The notes: generated from the sequence alone by a model not told the origin. A stretch of 63,843 nucleotides of DNA from SpSt-1165 sp964391725 (GCA_964391725.1 CAYMNB010000012.1:1-63843), one strand, 5' to 3'; positions 52,416 to 61,680 are shown, counted from the stretch's first letter. Numbers and translations: made by a program.

Positions 52416-53873
52416 TTACCCTCGTTTTTCTTTGCGTTCTGCCCGCCGCATGCGTCGCTCCAACGAACGGCGGATGCGGTGCTGGCGATCACGGTCCAGC
52501 GGATAGCGCAGGGCAAATACCATCGCGATCACCAAAAAGACGATGATCAGCGGCCCGGTCAGAATACGGATGGCGGTCAGCGCGCTCTGGCTCTGGGTGA
52601 ATACAGTCGTGGCGCCATCCGGTGCGCTGTAGCCTGACCAGCCCAGGATCTGCAATGCCAGGAAGCTGGCGATGGCGGTTGCCAGTTTGCGGATGAAGTT
52701 GATCGCGCCGTAATACATGCCTTCGCGGCGCTTGTTGGTCTTCAATTCCGCCCAGTCGATCACATCTGGGAACATGGCTTCGGGGATGACATGCGCATTG
52801 GAAGTGAAGATGCCCACCAGAAACGACAGCGCCAGCATGTAACCGTACTGACCCGGTTGCACTGTCCAGACCAGGGCTTCTATGGTGATCCACAGCAGCA
52901 GCCCGATGATGTAAGCTTTTTTCTTGCTCATACGCACTGCCAGCCAGTTCCACAACGGCAGGGTCAGGATGGCGATCAGGAACATCATGCCCAGTACAGC
53001 GGTTTCCACCCCCAGATTGATACCGAACAGGTTGACTTTTGCCAGCAGGTCGCCGCTGGCGACCCAATACAACAGGAAAAACGGCAGCATCAGCGACACA
53101 ATGTCGAAGGCGATCCAGTTGGCGACATAAATCACGGTGGCGTATTTGAAGGGGGTGTTCTGCACAAACTCCTTCAGCGTGCTTTTGAACGTCAATTGCT
53201 CCTGTTTGGAAACATCCACCGGGGGCAATTCACGTTCACGTACCACGAAGAACACCAGCAGAAACGGTATGATAGAGAGTCCGCCGAAGATGGCTGCCAC
53301 CAGCAAATAAGCTTGCTGCAGCGTAGCCCCGCTGCCCACCACCGCCTTGATGATCTCTGGCGCGGCCGCCGCGGTCATCAAAGAGGCAATCAGGTTCCAC
53401 ATCATACGGAAGGTGGTCAGGGAGGTACGCTCATCATATTCAACCGCAATTTCAGGGGTGAGTGCCAGATACGGCACACTGATCAAGGTTTGCAGCGTAT
53501 CGCTGATCATATAAGCCAGCATGATGGTCAGCATCAGAGCAATCTGCGACTCCCAGGGTGGCGCCCACCACAGCATCAAGAACGCCAGTGCAAACGGCAC
53601 CGCAAACACCAGCAGGAAAGGCCGCCGCCGCCCCCATTTGGTGCGCACGTTGTCGCTCAACGCTCCCACGATGGGGTCATTGATGGCGTCCCAGATGATC
53701 GCCACCAGCGAAGCGAAAGATGCCAGGCGCGCATCCAGCCCGACCACATCCGTGAGAAAGATGGCATAGAACAACATGCGCAGCGTGTTGAAGCTGGCGC
53801 GGCCGATATCACCGGAACCATAGATCAGCTTGTACCAAACCGGCAGTTTGCGGGCAGTCACATTGTCACTCAT
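52416..53873 (-). CDS. GPH-family sugar:cation symporter (MelB-like)
   Basis: 485 residues, about 12 membrane segments. The N-terminal GSGDIGRASFNTLRMLFYAIFLTDVVGL and WDAINDPIVGALSDNVRTKWGRRRPFLL are hallmarks of the glycoside-pentoside-hexuronide cation symporters; R52-type and D residues for cation binding lie in this stretch. It imports a glycoside with Na+ or H+. Downstream of the GNAT-like gene (14 bases) on the same strand, so possibly one transcript. Confidence 0.93.
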   Translation of the reverse strand: MSDNVTARKLPVWYKLIYGSGDIGRASFNTLRMLFYAIFLTDVVGLDARLASFASLVAIIWDAINDPIVGALSDNVRTKWGRRRPFLLVFAVPFALAFLMLWWAPPWESQIALMLTIMLAYMISDTLQTLISVPYLALTPEIAVEYDERTSLTTFRMMWNLIASLMTAAAAPEIIKAVVGSGATLQQAYLLVAAIFGGLSIIPFLLVFFVVRERELPPVDVSKQEQLTFKSTLKEFVQNTPFKYATVIYVANWIAFDIVSLMLPFFLLYWVASGDLLAKVNLFGINLGVETAVLGMMFLIAILTLPLWNWLAVRMSKKKAYIIGLLLWITIEALVWTVQPGQYGYMLALSFLVGIFTSNAHVIPEAMFPDVIDWAELKTNKRREGMYYGAINFIRKLATAIASFLALQILGWSGYSAPDGATTVFTQSQSALTAIRILTGPLIIVFLVIAMVFALRYPLDRDRQHRIRRSLERRMRRAERKEKRG

Positions 53874-53887
53874 GGCAGTGTCCTTCC

Positions 53888-55015
53888 TCAGGCGATCTCT
53901 TTCTCATATTCACGATGCACTACCCCCCAATGGGTGCCGACACTGCTCATATCCGCGTAACTCATGCGGTTGTAATCCGCTACCTGCAGGTTGTCTGCAG
54001 TTTTGAACTGGGGAAAGTCATCGCGGATTTTGTTCATTTCAGAATAGAGCACAGCGTTGGCACCGCGCCCCTGGAATTTGGGGATGATTCCCACACCGTT
54101 CAACACCAGATTCGAGGTGGTTTTCTTGGCGTGCAGCAGGTGATACCATCCGAACGGCAGCAGTCGCCCCTTGGCTTTGCGGATGCCGTCGCTGATGTCA
54201 GGATAGGCGATCACAAACCCGATCACTTCACCTTCGGCTTTGATGATCTTGGGCAAGCCCGGTTCCAGGATGGCGATCAGGTCTTCTGCCATGGCCTCAA
54301 ATTCCTCCAAGGTGTAAGGAATGAACTCTGGCGAGCCATTGAACGCTTCATGATTCACACGGTGGATATCAGCGATATACTGGCGCATTTCCTGTTTTGA
54401 GTTGAAATTGAGCACCTCATACTTGCCGCGCTCCTGCAGCCGTTTGGCAATTTCATGAATACGTGGATCTATAGTGTCTTTCTCGACGTCAATTTTCCCC
54501 GAAGCCCAGTCCATGTGATGCACATAACCGGCTGCTTCCACAAGACCACCATAATAAGGATAGTTGTAGTTAACCCCCACCGGCGCTTTGTATGCAAATC
54601 CCTCCACCAGCAAGCCTTTGGAACCCGAGCGGGTGAAGGCTGTCGGCCCTTCGATGATCTCCACCCCACGTTGTTTGCTCCAATCTTCTACCGCCGTAAA
54701 CAACAAGTTGGACACCTGTGCATCATCGACCACATCAAAATAATAGAAAAATGCGAACTCGCGCCTTTTATATTCGGAGAACGATTTGGGGGTGTTCACG
54801 GCAATGCGCCCCAGCACATCGCCTTCGCTCTCGACCACAAAAAAATCCGCTTCTGACACCTGGTAGAGGGGGTGTTTTTTCTTATTCATGAGGCTGGTGA
54901 TATCCAGCCGGATCGGCGGGCACCAGTTCTCGCAATCCTTATACAGGTCAAAAGGAAATTGAACAAATTTTTTGACATCACGGCGTTTGCTCGTATCCAC
55001 CATTTTTAGTTTCAT
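53888..55015 (-). CDS. GNAT-like N-acetyltransferase family protein
   Basis: 375 residues. FPFDLYKDCENWCPPIRLD near the N-terminus and GVGIIPKFQGRGANAVLYSEM near the C-terminus are GNAT-like; the second contains the pyrophosphate-binding loop Q-G-R-G-A. Two GNAT-like halves may be present. Acceptor unknown. GGAGAAGGTGCG then ATG at 55015. Confidence 0.8.
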   Translation of the reverse strand: MKLKMVDTSKRRDVKKFVQFPFDLYKDCENWCPPIRLDITSLMNKKKHPLYQVSEADFFVVESEGDVLGRIAVNTPKSFSEYKRREFAFFYYFDVVDDAQVSNLLFTAVEDWSKQRGVEIIEGPTAFTRSGSKGLLVEGFAYKAPVGVNYNYPYYGGLVEAAGYVHHMDWASGKIDVEKDTIDPRIHEIAKRLQERGKYEVLNFNSKQEMRQYIADIHRVNHEAFNGSPEFIPYTLEEFEAMAEDLIAILEPGLPKIIKAEGEVIGFVIAYPDISDGIRKAKGRLLPFGWYHLLHAKKTTSNLVLNGVGIIPKFQGRGANAVLYSEMNKIRDDFPQFKTADNLQVADYNRMSYADMSSVGTHWGVVHREYEKEIA

Positions 55016-55226
55016 CGCACCTTCTCCTCATGTGAATGGCACTCTCCCGCCCCGCCATCCTGTCAGCATACGAATCAAAATTGTATCCATTGTAACAAAG
55101 ATTGGCTATTTCGTTCATCTTTGTGCCCAATTTGGTGGGTTAAGAACCTTCCAGCAACTTTCAAATTCTTTTCTAATTCCACATCATTAATATAGATGAG
55201 AAAAAACATATTTTGAGGAGAGAAAC

Positions 55227-55988
55227 ATGAAAACATTACGTTGGTTGAACCTGGCTGCCTTTGTGCTGGTGATCGCCATGAACTGGGCCAGCAGCAACCT
55301 GCAGATTAATGGAAATACGGTTGCCAGTGTGTCGGACGGCATCGCCTCGCTGTTCACCCCGGCGGGTTATGTGTTCGCCATTTGGGGCATCATTTACCTG
55401 GCGCTGGGCGCTTTTGTCATTTACGGCGTCAGCAAGAAACAGGTTGACAACCAATTGATCGACCGCATCGGGCCCTGGTTTGTGATCAACAGCCTGCTGA
55501 ACATGGTCTGGCTGGTGTCATGGCTGATGGAATGGTGGTTAATTTCTCTGGTGATCATCGCCCTCATGCTGGTCACCCTGGTCATCACTTACCTGCGCCT
55601 GAACGCCTTCCGCGAAGATGTGCGCGGCAAGGATTTCTGGTTTGTGCTGTTCCCCTTCAGCATCTACCTGGCCTGGATCAGTGTGGCAACCATCGCCAAC
55701 ACCAGCATTATCTTTGTTGCCAACGGCATCACCAGCCTGGGTGTGTCCGGCACATTCTGGACGGTAGTCATGATCATCGTGGTGACCCTGGTGTCCAACC
55801 TGATGATTGTTTTGCGGCGTGACTGGTTCTTCCCCCTGGTGGTGATCTGGGCTGTGATCGGTATCGCAGTCGCCAATGACGGCAATACAACCATCCTCAT
55901 CACCTCTATCATTGTGGTGTTGGAACAGGTCCTGGTGATGTTCTTCCAGCGCAAACAACGGCCCGCCGCCCTTCGCCTGCAAAATTAA
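55227..55988 (+). CDS. TspO/MBR (tryptophan-rich sensory protein) family membrane protein
   Basis: 253 residues and about 7-8 membrane segments, longer than the usual five-segment 160-residue TspO. Conserved pieces: FTPAGYVFAIWGIIYLALG, NSLLNMVWLVSWLMEWW. TspO proteins bind porphyrins and cholesterol-like molecules and help handle light or oxidative stress. GAGGAGAGAAAC before the ATG. Eleven bases before the photolyase gene, so co-transcribed. Confidence 0.85.
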   Translation: MKTLRWLNLAAFVLVIAMNWASSNLQINGNTVASVSDGIASLFTPAGYVFAIWGIIYLALGAFVIYGVSKKQVDNQLIDRIGPWFVINSLLNMVWLVSWLMEWWLISLVIIALMLVTLVITYLRLNAFREDVRGKDFWFVLFPFSIYLAWISVATIANTSIIFVANGITSLGVSGTFWTVVMIIVVTLVSNLMIVLRRDWFFPLVVIWAVIGIAVANDGNTTILITSIIVVLEQVLVMFFQRKQRPAALRLQN

Positions 55989-55998
55989 TCTACCTGAA

Positions 55999-57372
55999 AT
56001 GTCAGCAGCTATCTGGTGGATTCGGCGAGATTTTCGATTAATTGACAACCTGGCGCTGTCAGCAGCATCCAAGGCTGCTGACAGCATTCTGCCGGTGTTC
56101 ATCTATGACCCTCTGCTGATGGGTCAGCACGCTCCCCGCAAGCAAGAATTCCTGCAGGGCGTCATCCGCGGGTTGGCAGCGCAGATTGCCGCACAGGGCG
56201 GTCGCTTGATCCTGTCCGAAGGCGATCCACTGCAAGTCCTGCATAGCCTGAGGCAGGAAACAGGGGCAACCGCGATCTTCGCCGAAGCCGACATCACCCC
56301 CTATGCCCGCCGCCGTGACGCAGGCGTGGCAGCTGAAATACCGCTGCACCTCAGCGCCGGTGTCACCGCCATCCCTTCCGAACTGGTATTGAAAGCTGAT
56401 GGTGATCCTTACACCATGTTCACGCCCTTCAGCAAAACCTGGAAAAGTCTACCCTTGCGTGAAGCATCCTTCTCACCCCCTCCTGTCCTTTGGGCTGACT
56501 TTCCCGGCCTGGCATCCCTGCCCCTGCCGCAAATCGACCCTGTCTCACCGGCAGACAGCCTCGACCGATTGGTCGACTTCACCGGCAGTGCCATCTATCA
56601 ATATCGCGAGCAGCGTGACCGCATTGACCTCAACGGCACCTCGCGCCTTTCGCCTGACTTTCATCTGGGGCTGATCTCGGCCGCGCAGGCAGCCACGCTT
56701 GCCCGGCGCGCCATGCAGCAGACCGATGACGTCAACCAGCGTAAAAGCGCAGAAACCTGGTTGAATGAGGTCATCTGGCGCGAATTTTACGCCAGCATCC
56801 TCTACCATTTCCCCTTCGTACACAATACCGCCTTCCGTGAGAACTACCGTTCCATGCAATGGCGCCATGCTCCGCAGGAACTCTTTGCCTGGCAGCAGGG
56901 CCTCACCGGCTACCCCATTGTGGATGCCGCCATGCGCCAGTTGAACCAAACCGGCTGGATGCACAACCGCGCCCGCATGATCGTGGCTTCCTTCCTGGTC
57001 AAAGACCTGCTGATCGACTGGCGCGAAGGCGAGGCCTACTTCATGCGCCAGCTCATCGATGGCGATATCGCCAGCAACAACGGCGGCTGGCAGTGGACCG
57101 CCGGGGTAGGCACCGATGCCGCACCCTATTTCCGCATTTTCAATCCCATTTTGCAGAGCAAGAAATACGACCCGCAGGGTGATTACATCCGCCGCCATGT
57201 GCCCGAACTGGCAGACCTGCCCAATAAATTCCTGCATGAACCCTGGCTGATGAGCCAGGAACAACAGCAAACCTTCGGCGTCACACTCGGTGACACCTAT
57301 CCTATGCCGATCGTTGACCATTATGAGGCACGAGAACGCACCTTGCTGGCTTACGGAAATGCCAGCGGCTGA
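55999..57372 (+). CDS. phrB: Deoxyribodipyrimidine photolyase
   Basis: 457 residues. N-terminal antenna-binding domain (WWIRRDFRLIDNLAL), then FAD-binding domain with WLNEVIWREFYASILYHFP, GYPIVDAAMRQLNQTGWMHNR-type and the SNNGGWQWTAGVGTDAAPYFRIFNP block split here, which hold the flavin and the electron-relay tryptophans. It repairs UV pyrimidine dimers with blue light. Short 11-base gap to the TspO-like gene supports a light-response unit. Confidence 0.96.
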   Translation: MSAAIWWIRRDFRLIDNLALSAASKAADSILPVFIYDPLLMGQHAPRKQEFLQGVIRGLAAQIAAQGGRLILSEGDPLQVLHSLRQETGATAIFAEADITPYARRRDAGVAAEIPLHLSAGVTAIPSELVLKADGDPYTMFTPFSKTWKSLPLREASFSPPPVLWADFPGLASLPLPQIDPVSPADSLDRLVDFTGSAIYQYREQRDRIDLNGTSRLSPDFHLGLISAAQAATLARRAMQQTDDVNQRKSAETWLNEVIWREFYASILYHFPFVHNTAFRENYRSMQWRHAPQELFAWQQGLTGYPIVDAAMRQLNQTGWMHNRARMIVASFLVKDLLIDWREGEAYFMRQLIDGDIASNNGGWQWTAGVGTDAAPYFRIFNPILQSKKYDPQGDYIRRHVPELADLPNKFLHEPWLMSQEQQQTFGVTLGDTYPMPIVDHYEARERTLLAYGNASG

Positions 57373-57388
57373 GCATTGACGGCTGTAC

Positions 57389-57394
57389 TATAAT
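57389..57394 (+). promoter_or_regulatory. -10 box 6 bases before a start codon (leaderless type)
   Basis: TATAAT, six bases, then ATG of the AviRa-like gene; no Shine-Dalgarno. Confidence 0.5.
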
Positions 57395-57400
57395 GGATAT

Positions 57401-58147
57401 ATGCAGTACAAGTATGCGATTCGGCAAAACTGGCAGGATTACGCCGCCGGGCGTGTCTTTCATCATTTCCCCGGACAGGCTGTTTTTCCTGTGCGATTGG
57501 CAAGTGAGGTCTTCCAGCGCGCCTACAAGATCTGGTCAGCGCGCGGCAGCAAGCAAAAAGGCTGTCATCTGTTTGATCCCTGCTGCGGCGGCGCCTATCA
57601 ACTGACCATATTAGGCCATCTGCACCGCTCCGCCATCGCCCGCATATCCGCTTTCGACATTGACGCACGCGCCATGGAATTGGCTGCCATGAACCTGCGT
57701 CTCTTAACCAGAGAAGGGCTTCGCGAACGCCGCCGCCAGTTGCAGGACTTGTTTGATGAATTTCAAAAACCATCTCACGCAGTTGCCATCCAGAGCGCTG
57801 ATAAATTCCTCAAACACATGCGCCATTGGGAGCAAGGTGACATCCCCTGCACCCTGACGCAGGTCAATGCCCTCGATGCGCAAGCCCTCGGTGAACACCT
57901 GCCGCAGCCAGCCGACATCATCTTCAGCGATGCGCCTTACGGCAGGCGCAGTCAATGGCAGGCAGCAGAAGGGATTGACAACCCTCTCATCGCCATGCTG
58001 GGTGCGCTCAAAACCTGCCTCACCCCCCAAAGCGTGGTTGCCATCGCTTCCAACAAAGCCCAGAAGATCCGCCACCCTGATTACCACCGGCTGGAGAAAT
58101 TTAAGGTCGGGCACCGCCAGATTGCCCTGCTCTCCCTTATCGATTGA
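57401..58147 (+). CDS. AviRa-like 23S rRNA guanine methyltransferase
   Basis: 248 residues. The N-terminus QDYAAGRVFHHFPGQAVFPV, then RLASEVFQRAYKIW, LFDPCCGGAYQLTILGHLH (SAM-binding motif I), SAFDIDARAMELAAMNL and IIFSDAPYGRRSQWQ (catalytic D-A-P-Y) match AviRa, which methylates 23S rRNA and gives avilamycin resistance in Streptomyces. ATG 6 bases after TATAAT. Chromosomal homologues may be ordinary rRNA modifiers. Followed by an O-antigen-type ABC exporter after 27 bases. Confidence 0.85.
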   Translation: MQYKYAIRQNWQDYAAGRVFHHFPGQAVFPVRLASEVFQRAYKIWSARGSKQKGCHLFDPCCGGAYQLTILGHLHRSAIARISAFDIDARAMELAAMNLRLLTREGLRERRRQLQDLFDEFQKPSHAVAIQSADKFLKHMRHWEQGDIPCTLTQVNALDAQALGEHLPQPADIIFSDAPYGRRSQWQAAEGIDNPLIAMLGALKTCLTPQSVVAIASNKAQKIRHPDYHRLEKFKVGHRQIALLSLID

Positions 58148-58174
58148 CAACGCTGATGCTACAATGATTGCACT

Positions 58175-58954
58175 ATGCTGACCCAACTCGTCCGTCATCG
58201 CAAATACATTTTTGAGAACGCCCTCAGCGCCTTCCGATACCGCTACGCCGGTACGGTGCTGGGCGTGCTATGGAATATCCTCAACCCGCTGCTGACCACC
58301 GTGATCTACGTTATTGTCTTTCAACAGATCCTCGGTTACCGCAGCCCGGACGGCAGGCAGGGCTTTGCCCTGTTCTTGATCGCGGGCCTGTTCCCCTGGC
58401 TGGCATTTTCCAACCTGATCACTACCGGCAGCAAAGCCTTGCTGCGCAATGCTAATGTGCTGCGTGTGATAAAAATGCCCACGGTGGTGTTCGTTGCTAT
58501 CGAATTCCTGGTGTCTTTCATCGAATTAAACATCTATTTTGTGCTGATGTTGATCATCTATCCCCTGTTCGGCATCAACCCCGGCTGGACCTGGCTGTAT
58601 CTGCCGGTGGGCGCTTTCCTGCTCCTGCTGCTGGGCTTCTTCATCACCGTGGTGATTGCCAACCTGCAGGTGTTGTTCGAAGATGTCAGCGAGTTCACCC
58701 ATCACATCATCCACCTGTGGCGCTGGACCATGCCCATCATGTACACGCTGGATATCTTCCCGCAGGCGTTTCATTTCTGGATGCGCATCAACCCGCCCTA
58801 TGCCTTCATTGACTCCATCCGCAACATCATCCTCGAAAACCAGATGCCGCTGGCGCGTGACTGGTTGTTGATCGTGATCTGGCTGGTGGTGTTCGGGTTC
58901 ATCGGCAGTTTCATCAATCGCAAACTGGAACCGGAAATCAGGGACTACCTATGA
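58175..58954 (+). CDS. ABC-2 type polysaccharide exporter permease (Wzm-like)
   Basis: 259 residues, six membrane segments, with FRYRYAGTVLGVLWNILNPL at the start and LFPWLAFSNLITTGSKALLRNANVLRVIKMP in the middle, both conserved in Wzm/TagG/RfbA. It makes the channel for export of a lipid-linked polysaccharide or similar. ATG 9 bases after TACAAT. Its last bases overlap the ATPase gene (ATGA). Confidence 0.92.
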   Translation: MLTQLVRHRKYIFENALSAFRYRYAGTVLGVLWNILNPLLTTVIYVIVFQQILGYRSPDGRQGFALFLIAGLFPWLAFSNLITTGSKALLRNANVLRVIKMPTVVFVAIEFLVSFIELNIYFVLMLIIYPLFGINPGWTWLYLPVGAFLLLLLGFFITVVIANLQVLFEDVSEFTHHIIHLWRWTMPIMYTLDIFPQAFHFWMRINPPYAFIDSIRNIILENQMPLARDWLLIVIWLVVFGFIGSFINRKLEPEIRDYL

Positions 58955-60312
58955 GCGAGCCCATTCTCACCGTCAACAACCTCGGCAAACGCTTCAAGCT
59001 CTATCACCGCAAGCAGGACCGCATCGTGGAGTGGCTCACCCTGGGGAAGCGCCAGACCCACCAGGATTTCTGGGCGGTGCGCGGGATCAACTTCGAACTA
59101 CAGCGCGGTGATTTTTTGGGTGTGCTGGGACATAACGGCGCCGGTAAAAGCACCCTGTTGAAAATGCTTTCCGGCGTGCTGGTGCCATCAGAAGGCGATT
59201 TTCACACCAACGGGCGATTGCTCTCGCTGCTTGAACTGGGCACCGGCACCAATCCTGCTCTCTCCGGGCGTGAAAACATCTATAACCGCGCCAAGATCTA
59301 TGGTTTTGATGCGGGCGAGGTTGACGACCGCATCGAGCAGATCAAAGATTTTTCTGAGCTGGGCGACTTCTTCGAATACCCGGTCAGCACCTATTCCAGC
59401 GGCATGCGCTCGCGCCTCAACTTCTCCGCCTTTGCTTTTCTCGATTGCGATCTGCTGATTCTGGATGAAGTGCTGGCGGTCGGCGACATTTTCTTCAAGC
59501 AAAAATGCTACAACCGCATGGATGAGCTGATTCGCAACAACACCACCATTATCCTCGTCACCCATTCCGTGCAGTACGTCAATAATTTCTGCAACAAAAC
59601 CCTGGTCATCAATGCCGGTGAGCAGGCCTATTGGGGCGAAAAAGAAGAGGGCGTACGCCTGTATGGACGCATGCGTCACAAAAGCCTGCGCACCCTCACC
59701 CCGCAAAGCCTGCCAGACGAAGCCAAGCAAAAACAGCACATCGAGCGCGTCCAGCGCAAACTGGTGCAGAACAACTGGCAGGGCGAAGCCATCGATTGGC
59801 CCGACCTCGACCTCTTCCCAACTATCGCCCCTATCCGCAAGCGCAACCTGGTGCTGGAGCAGTTCCTGATGCTCAACGAAGCCGGTGAGCCCACCACCGT
59901 GTTTGAACAGGGTGAAACCGCCACATTCTACTACACCTTCCAGGTGGTGCGTGAAGCCATTGAAGGCAAGCCCGCTGGCTCGCTGCTGCTGTTTGATTCC
60001 TTGAACAACCTCATTCACGCCAAAGACAATTACCAGCTTGATACTGGCAAAGAACTCCCCCTTGCATTGCAGCCCGGCTCCTTCATCCGCTTCAAACAGC
60101 AGATCACCATGAACCTGCAAGCCAAACAATACATTCTCAAGGTGCGCGTGCTGCAGATACGTGAAGAGGATGACGCCCGCGAAGTCATCTTTTCCGCCGA
60201 ACAGGCCTCCACCTTTGATGTGATCATTCCGATTAAGAACGTGTTGTTCGCCCCCTTTGAAGGTTTCGTGGACCTGCCCGGCAGCAGCCAGGTGCAGTGG
60301 AAGACCGATTAA
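58951..60312 (+). CDS. ABC exporter ATPase with C-terminal Wzt-like domain
   Basis: 453 residues. Walker A GHNGAGKST (60-68), signature YSSGMRSRL and Walker B LLILDEVLAVGD, then about 190 extra residues (ERVQRKLVQNN..., NLVLEQFLMLNEAGEPTTVFEQG, FDVIIPIKNVLF), the carbohydrate-recognition domain of Wzt proteins that bind the end of the glycan. Paired with the Wzm-like permease by a 4-base overlap. No glycosyltransferase genes in the window, so the glycan is made elsewhere. Confidence 0.93.
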   Translation: MSEPILTVNNLGKRFKLYHRKQDRIVEWLTLGKRQTHQDFWAVRGINFELQRGDFLGVLGHNGAGKSTLLKMLSGVLVPSEGDFHTNGRLLSLLELGTGTNPALSGRENIYNRAKIYGFDAGEVDDRIEQIKDFSELGDFFEYPVSTYSSGMRSRLNFSAFAFLDCDLLILDEVLAVGDIFFKQKCYNRMDELIRNNTTIILVTHSVQYVNNFCNKTLVINAGEQAYWGEKEEGVRLYGRMRHKSLRTLTPQSLPDEAKQKQHIERVQRKLVQNNWQGEAIDWPDLDLFPTIAPIRKRNLVLEQFLMLNEAGEPTTVFEQGETATFYYTFQVVREAIEGKPAGSLLLFDSLNNLIHAKDNYQLDTGKELPLALQPGSFIRFKQQITMNLQAKQYILKVRVLQIREEDDAREVIFSAEQASTFDVIIPIKNVLFAPFEGFVDLPGSSQVQWKTD

Positions 60313-60346
60313 TCGGCGCGAGCACGGCTGGTTATTCTTTATCCGT

Positions 60347-60943
60347 TCAGTTTTTCAGCAGACTGCCCAGTCCTTCAGCTGCCTCACGCAGCAATTCGCA
60401 GGTGTAATCAGGGTGGGCAATCGCGGTCACATCCATCACACAGATGATGCCCAGGAATTTCCTGCGCTCATCGCGGATGGTGTGTGCCGCCAATCCATTG
60501 ATATTGTACTTTTGCATGTAGGGGTTGTTGACAAAAGTAACCAGTGCATTGCGCGGATAGCAGATCAGGTCTTTCTTCCCCAGTTCTGCTAAGGGGGAAT
60601 TTTGCATCAGCAGGAATTTTCCCGTGATCGCAAATCCTTCCTGCGTTTGCCCGCCAAGCAAGGTTAACTGCTCCAAGTTTTCTTTGAGAGTGCCAATCCA
60701 CACGTAGGTGGCACCGGTCATTTTCTTCAACAACGCAGCGCAATCATCGACCAGTTCGCGTACACTTTTCTGCTGCTGGTTCGCGAACAAGGATGCGAGC
60801 GCCTGGTGCGTGCCCAGATAATCTGTGCGCGCCTTTTCAGCCTCCACTTCGCTCAAAGGGCGCAGTGACGAGGTTGCCAGCCGATTATCATACCTGGCCA
60901 GCAAGCCGGTGTCTTTCTTTGTCGGCTTTGAGTTTTGATCCAT
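60347..60943 (-). CDS. GAF domain protein
   Basis: 198 residues. Helical N-terminal part with SEVEAEKARTDYLGTHQALA, then a single GAF-type domain (TYVWIGTLKENLEQLTLLGG, FAITGKFLLMQNSPLAE, GLAAHTIRDERRKFLGIICVMD). It probably senses a small ligand or redox state; no output domain. Convergent with the ABC ATPase gene. Confidence 0.75.
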   Translation of the reverse strand: MDQNSKPTKKDTGLLARYDNRLATSSLRPLSEVEAEKARTDYLGTHQALASLFANQQQKSVRELVDDCAALLKKMTGATYVWIGTLKENLEQLTLLGGQTQEGFAITGKFLLMQNSPLAELGKKDLICYPRNALVTFVNNPYMQKYNINGLAAHTIRDERRKFLGIICVMDVTAIAHPDYTCELLREAAEGLGSLLKN

Positions 60944-61141
60944 TGTCCCGCCTTGTTTGCTGGTTGAGCTTCTTTGATCGTTATGTGACAGCCAATCTCC
61001 ATTACCGCTAATGAATGGATATCCCTACCAATAACAATACAGCCCCTGGGGTACTGCTTCCATTATAGTGAAGAATCCCTCAATTGGGAAGATGTTAACA
61101 AGAAGTATCATGTTGTGAAGTAAGCTTGCCGGAGAGGAAAA

Positions 61142-61240
61142 ATGCCAAACGCTGCCTGGTGCTGTGTTACACAAGTTTCATCTGTGTTTTCCTGGACCAT
61201 TTCCTGTATAATCATTAATAATTACTCACACAAACGATAA
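61142..61240 (+). CDS. Possible 32-residue leader ORF upstream of the DUF4332 gene
   Basis: Starts MPNAAWCCVTQ after GGAGAGGAAAA and ends in a TAA that overlaps the AAGGAG of the DUF4332 gene, which would allow translational coupling. But a TATAAT (61207-61212) lies inside it, and the composition is not convincing. The remainder of 60944-61251 holds no gene. Confidence 0.2.
   Translation: MPNAAWCCVTQVSSVFSWTISCIIINNYSHKR
61207..61212 (+). promoter_or_regulatory. -10 box of the DUF4332 gene
   Basis: TATAAT preceded by TG, 40 bases before the ATG at 61252; AAGGAG is present. Confidence 0.5.
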
Positions 61241-61251
61241 GGAGTCATCAA

Positions 61252-61656
61252 ATGGCAAAGATTATTGATCTGGAAGGCGTAGGTCCCGTTTACGCTGAGA
61301 AGTTGATTGCTGTTGGCATTAAGACGGTGGAAGCCCTGCTCAAGGCCGGCGCCACCCCCAAAGGCCGCCAGGAATTGGCCGAGAAAACCGGCGTCAGCAG
61401 CACCCTGATCCTCAAATGGGTCAACTTTGCGGACCTCTACCGCATTAAAGGTGTCGGTGAAGAGTACTCAGAACTGCTGGAAGCCGCCGGTGTGGATACC
61501 GTCAAAGAACTGGCGCAGCGCAATCCTGACAATCTTTATGCGAAAATTGTTGAGGTCAACCAGGAAAAGGAACTGGTTCGCCAGATTCCCGGCAGCCAAC
61601 AGGTTGCCAGCTGGGTGGAGCAGGCCAAAGCCCTGCCACGCGCCATCGAATATTAA
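61252..61656 (+). CDS. DUF4332 helix-hairpin-helix protein
   Basis: 134 residues. Two HhH-type units: IDLEGVGPVYAEKLIAVGIKTVEALLKAG and YRIKGVGEEYSELLEAAGVDTVKELAQR, the G-V-G turns of DNA-binding HhH motifs, plus a C-terminal helix. Family DUF4332, function unknown. TAAGGAGTCATCAA before the ATG. Confidence 0.9.
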   Translation: MAKIIDLEGVGPVYAEKLIAVGIKTVEALLKAGATPKGRQELAEKTGVSSTLILKWVNFADLYRIKGVGEEYSELLEAAGVDTVKELAQRNPDNLYAKIVEVNQEKELVRQIPGSQQVASWVEQAKALPRAIEY

Positions 61657-61680
61657 GTCAATCAATCTGTTTTGTAACCC

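Noticed and set aside
52791..53960. A 389-codon open frame on the plus strand
   Set aside because: Antisense to the GPH symporter, composition dominated by His, Gln and Asp.
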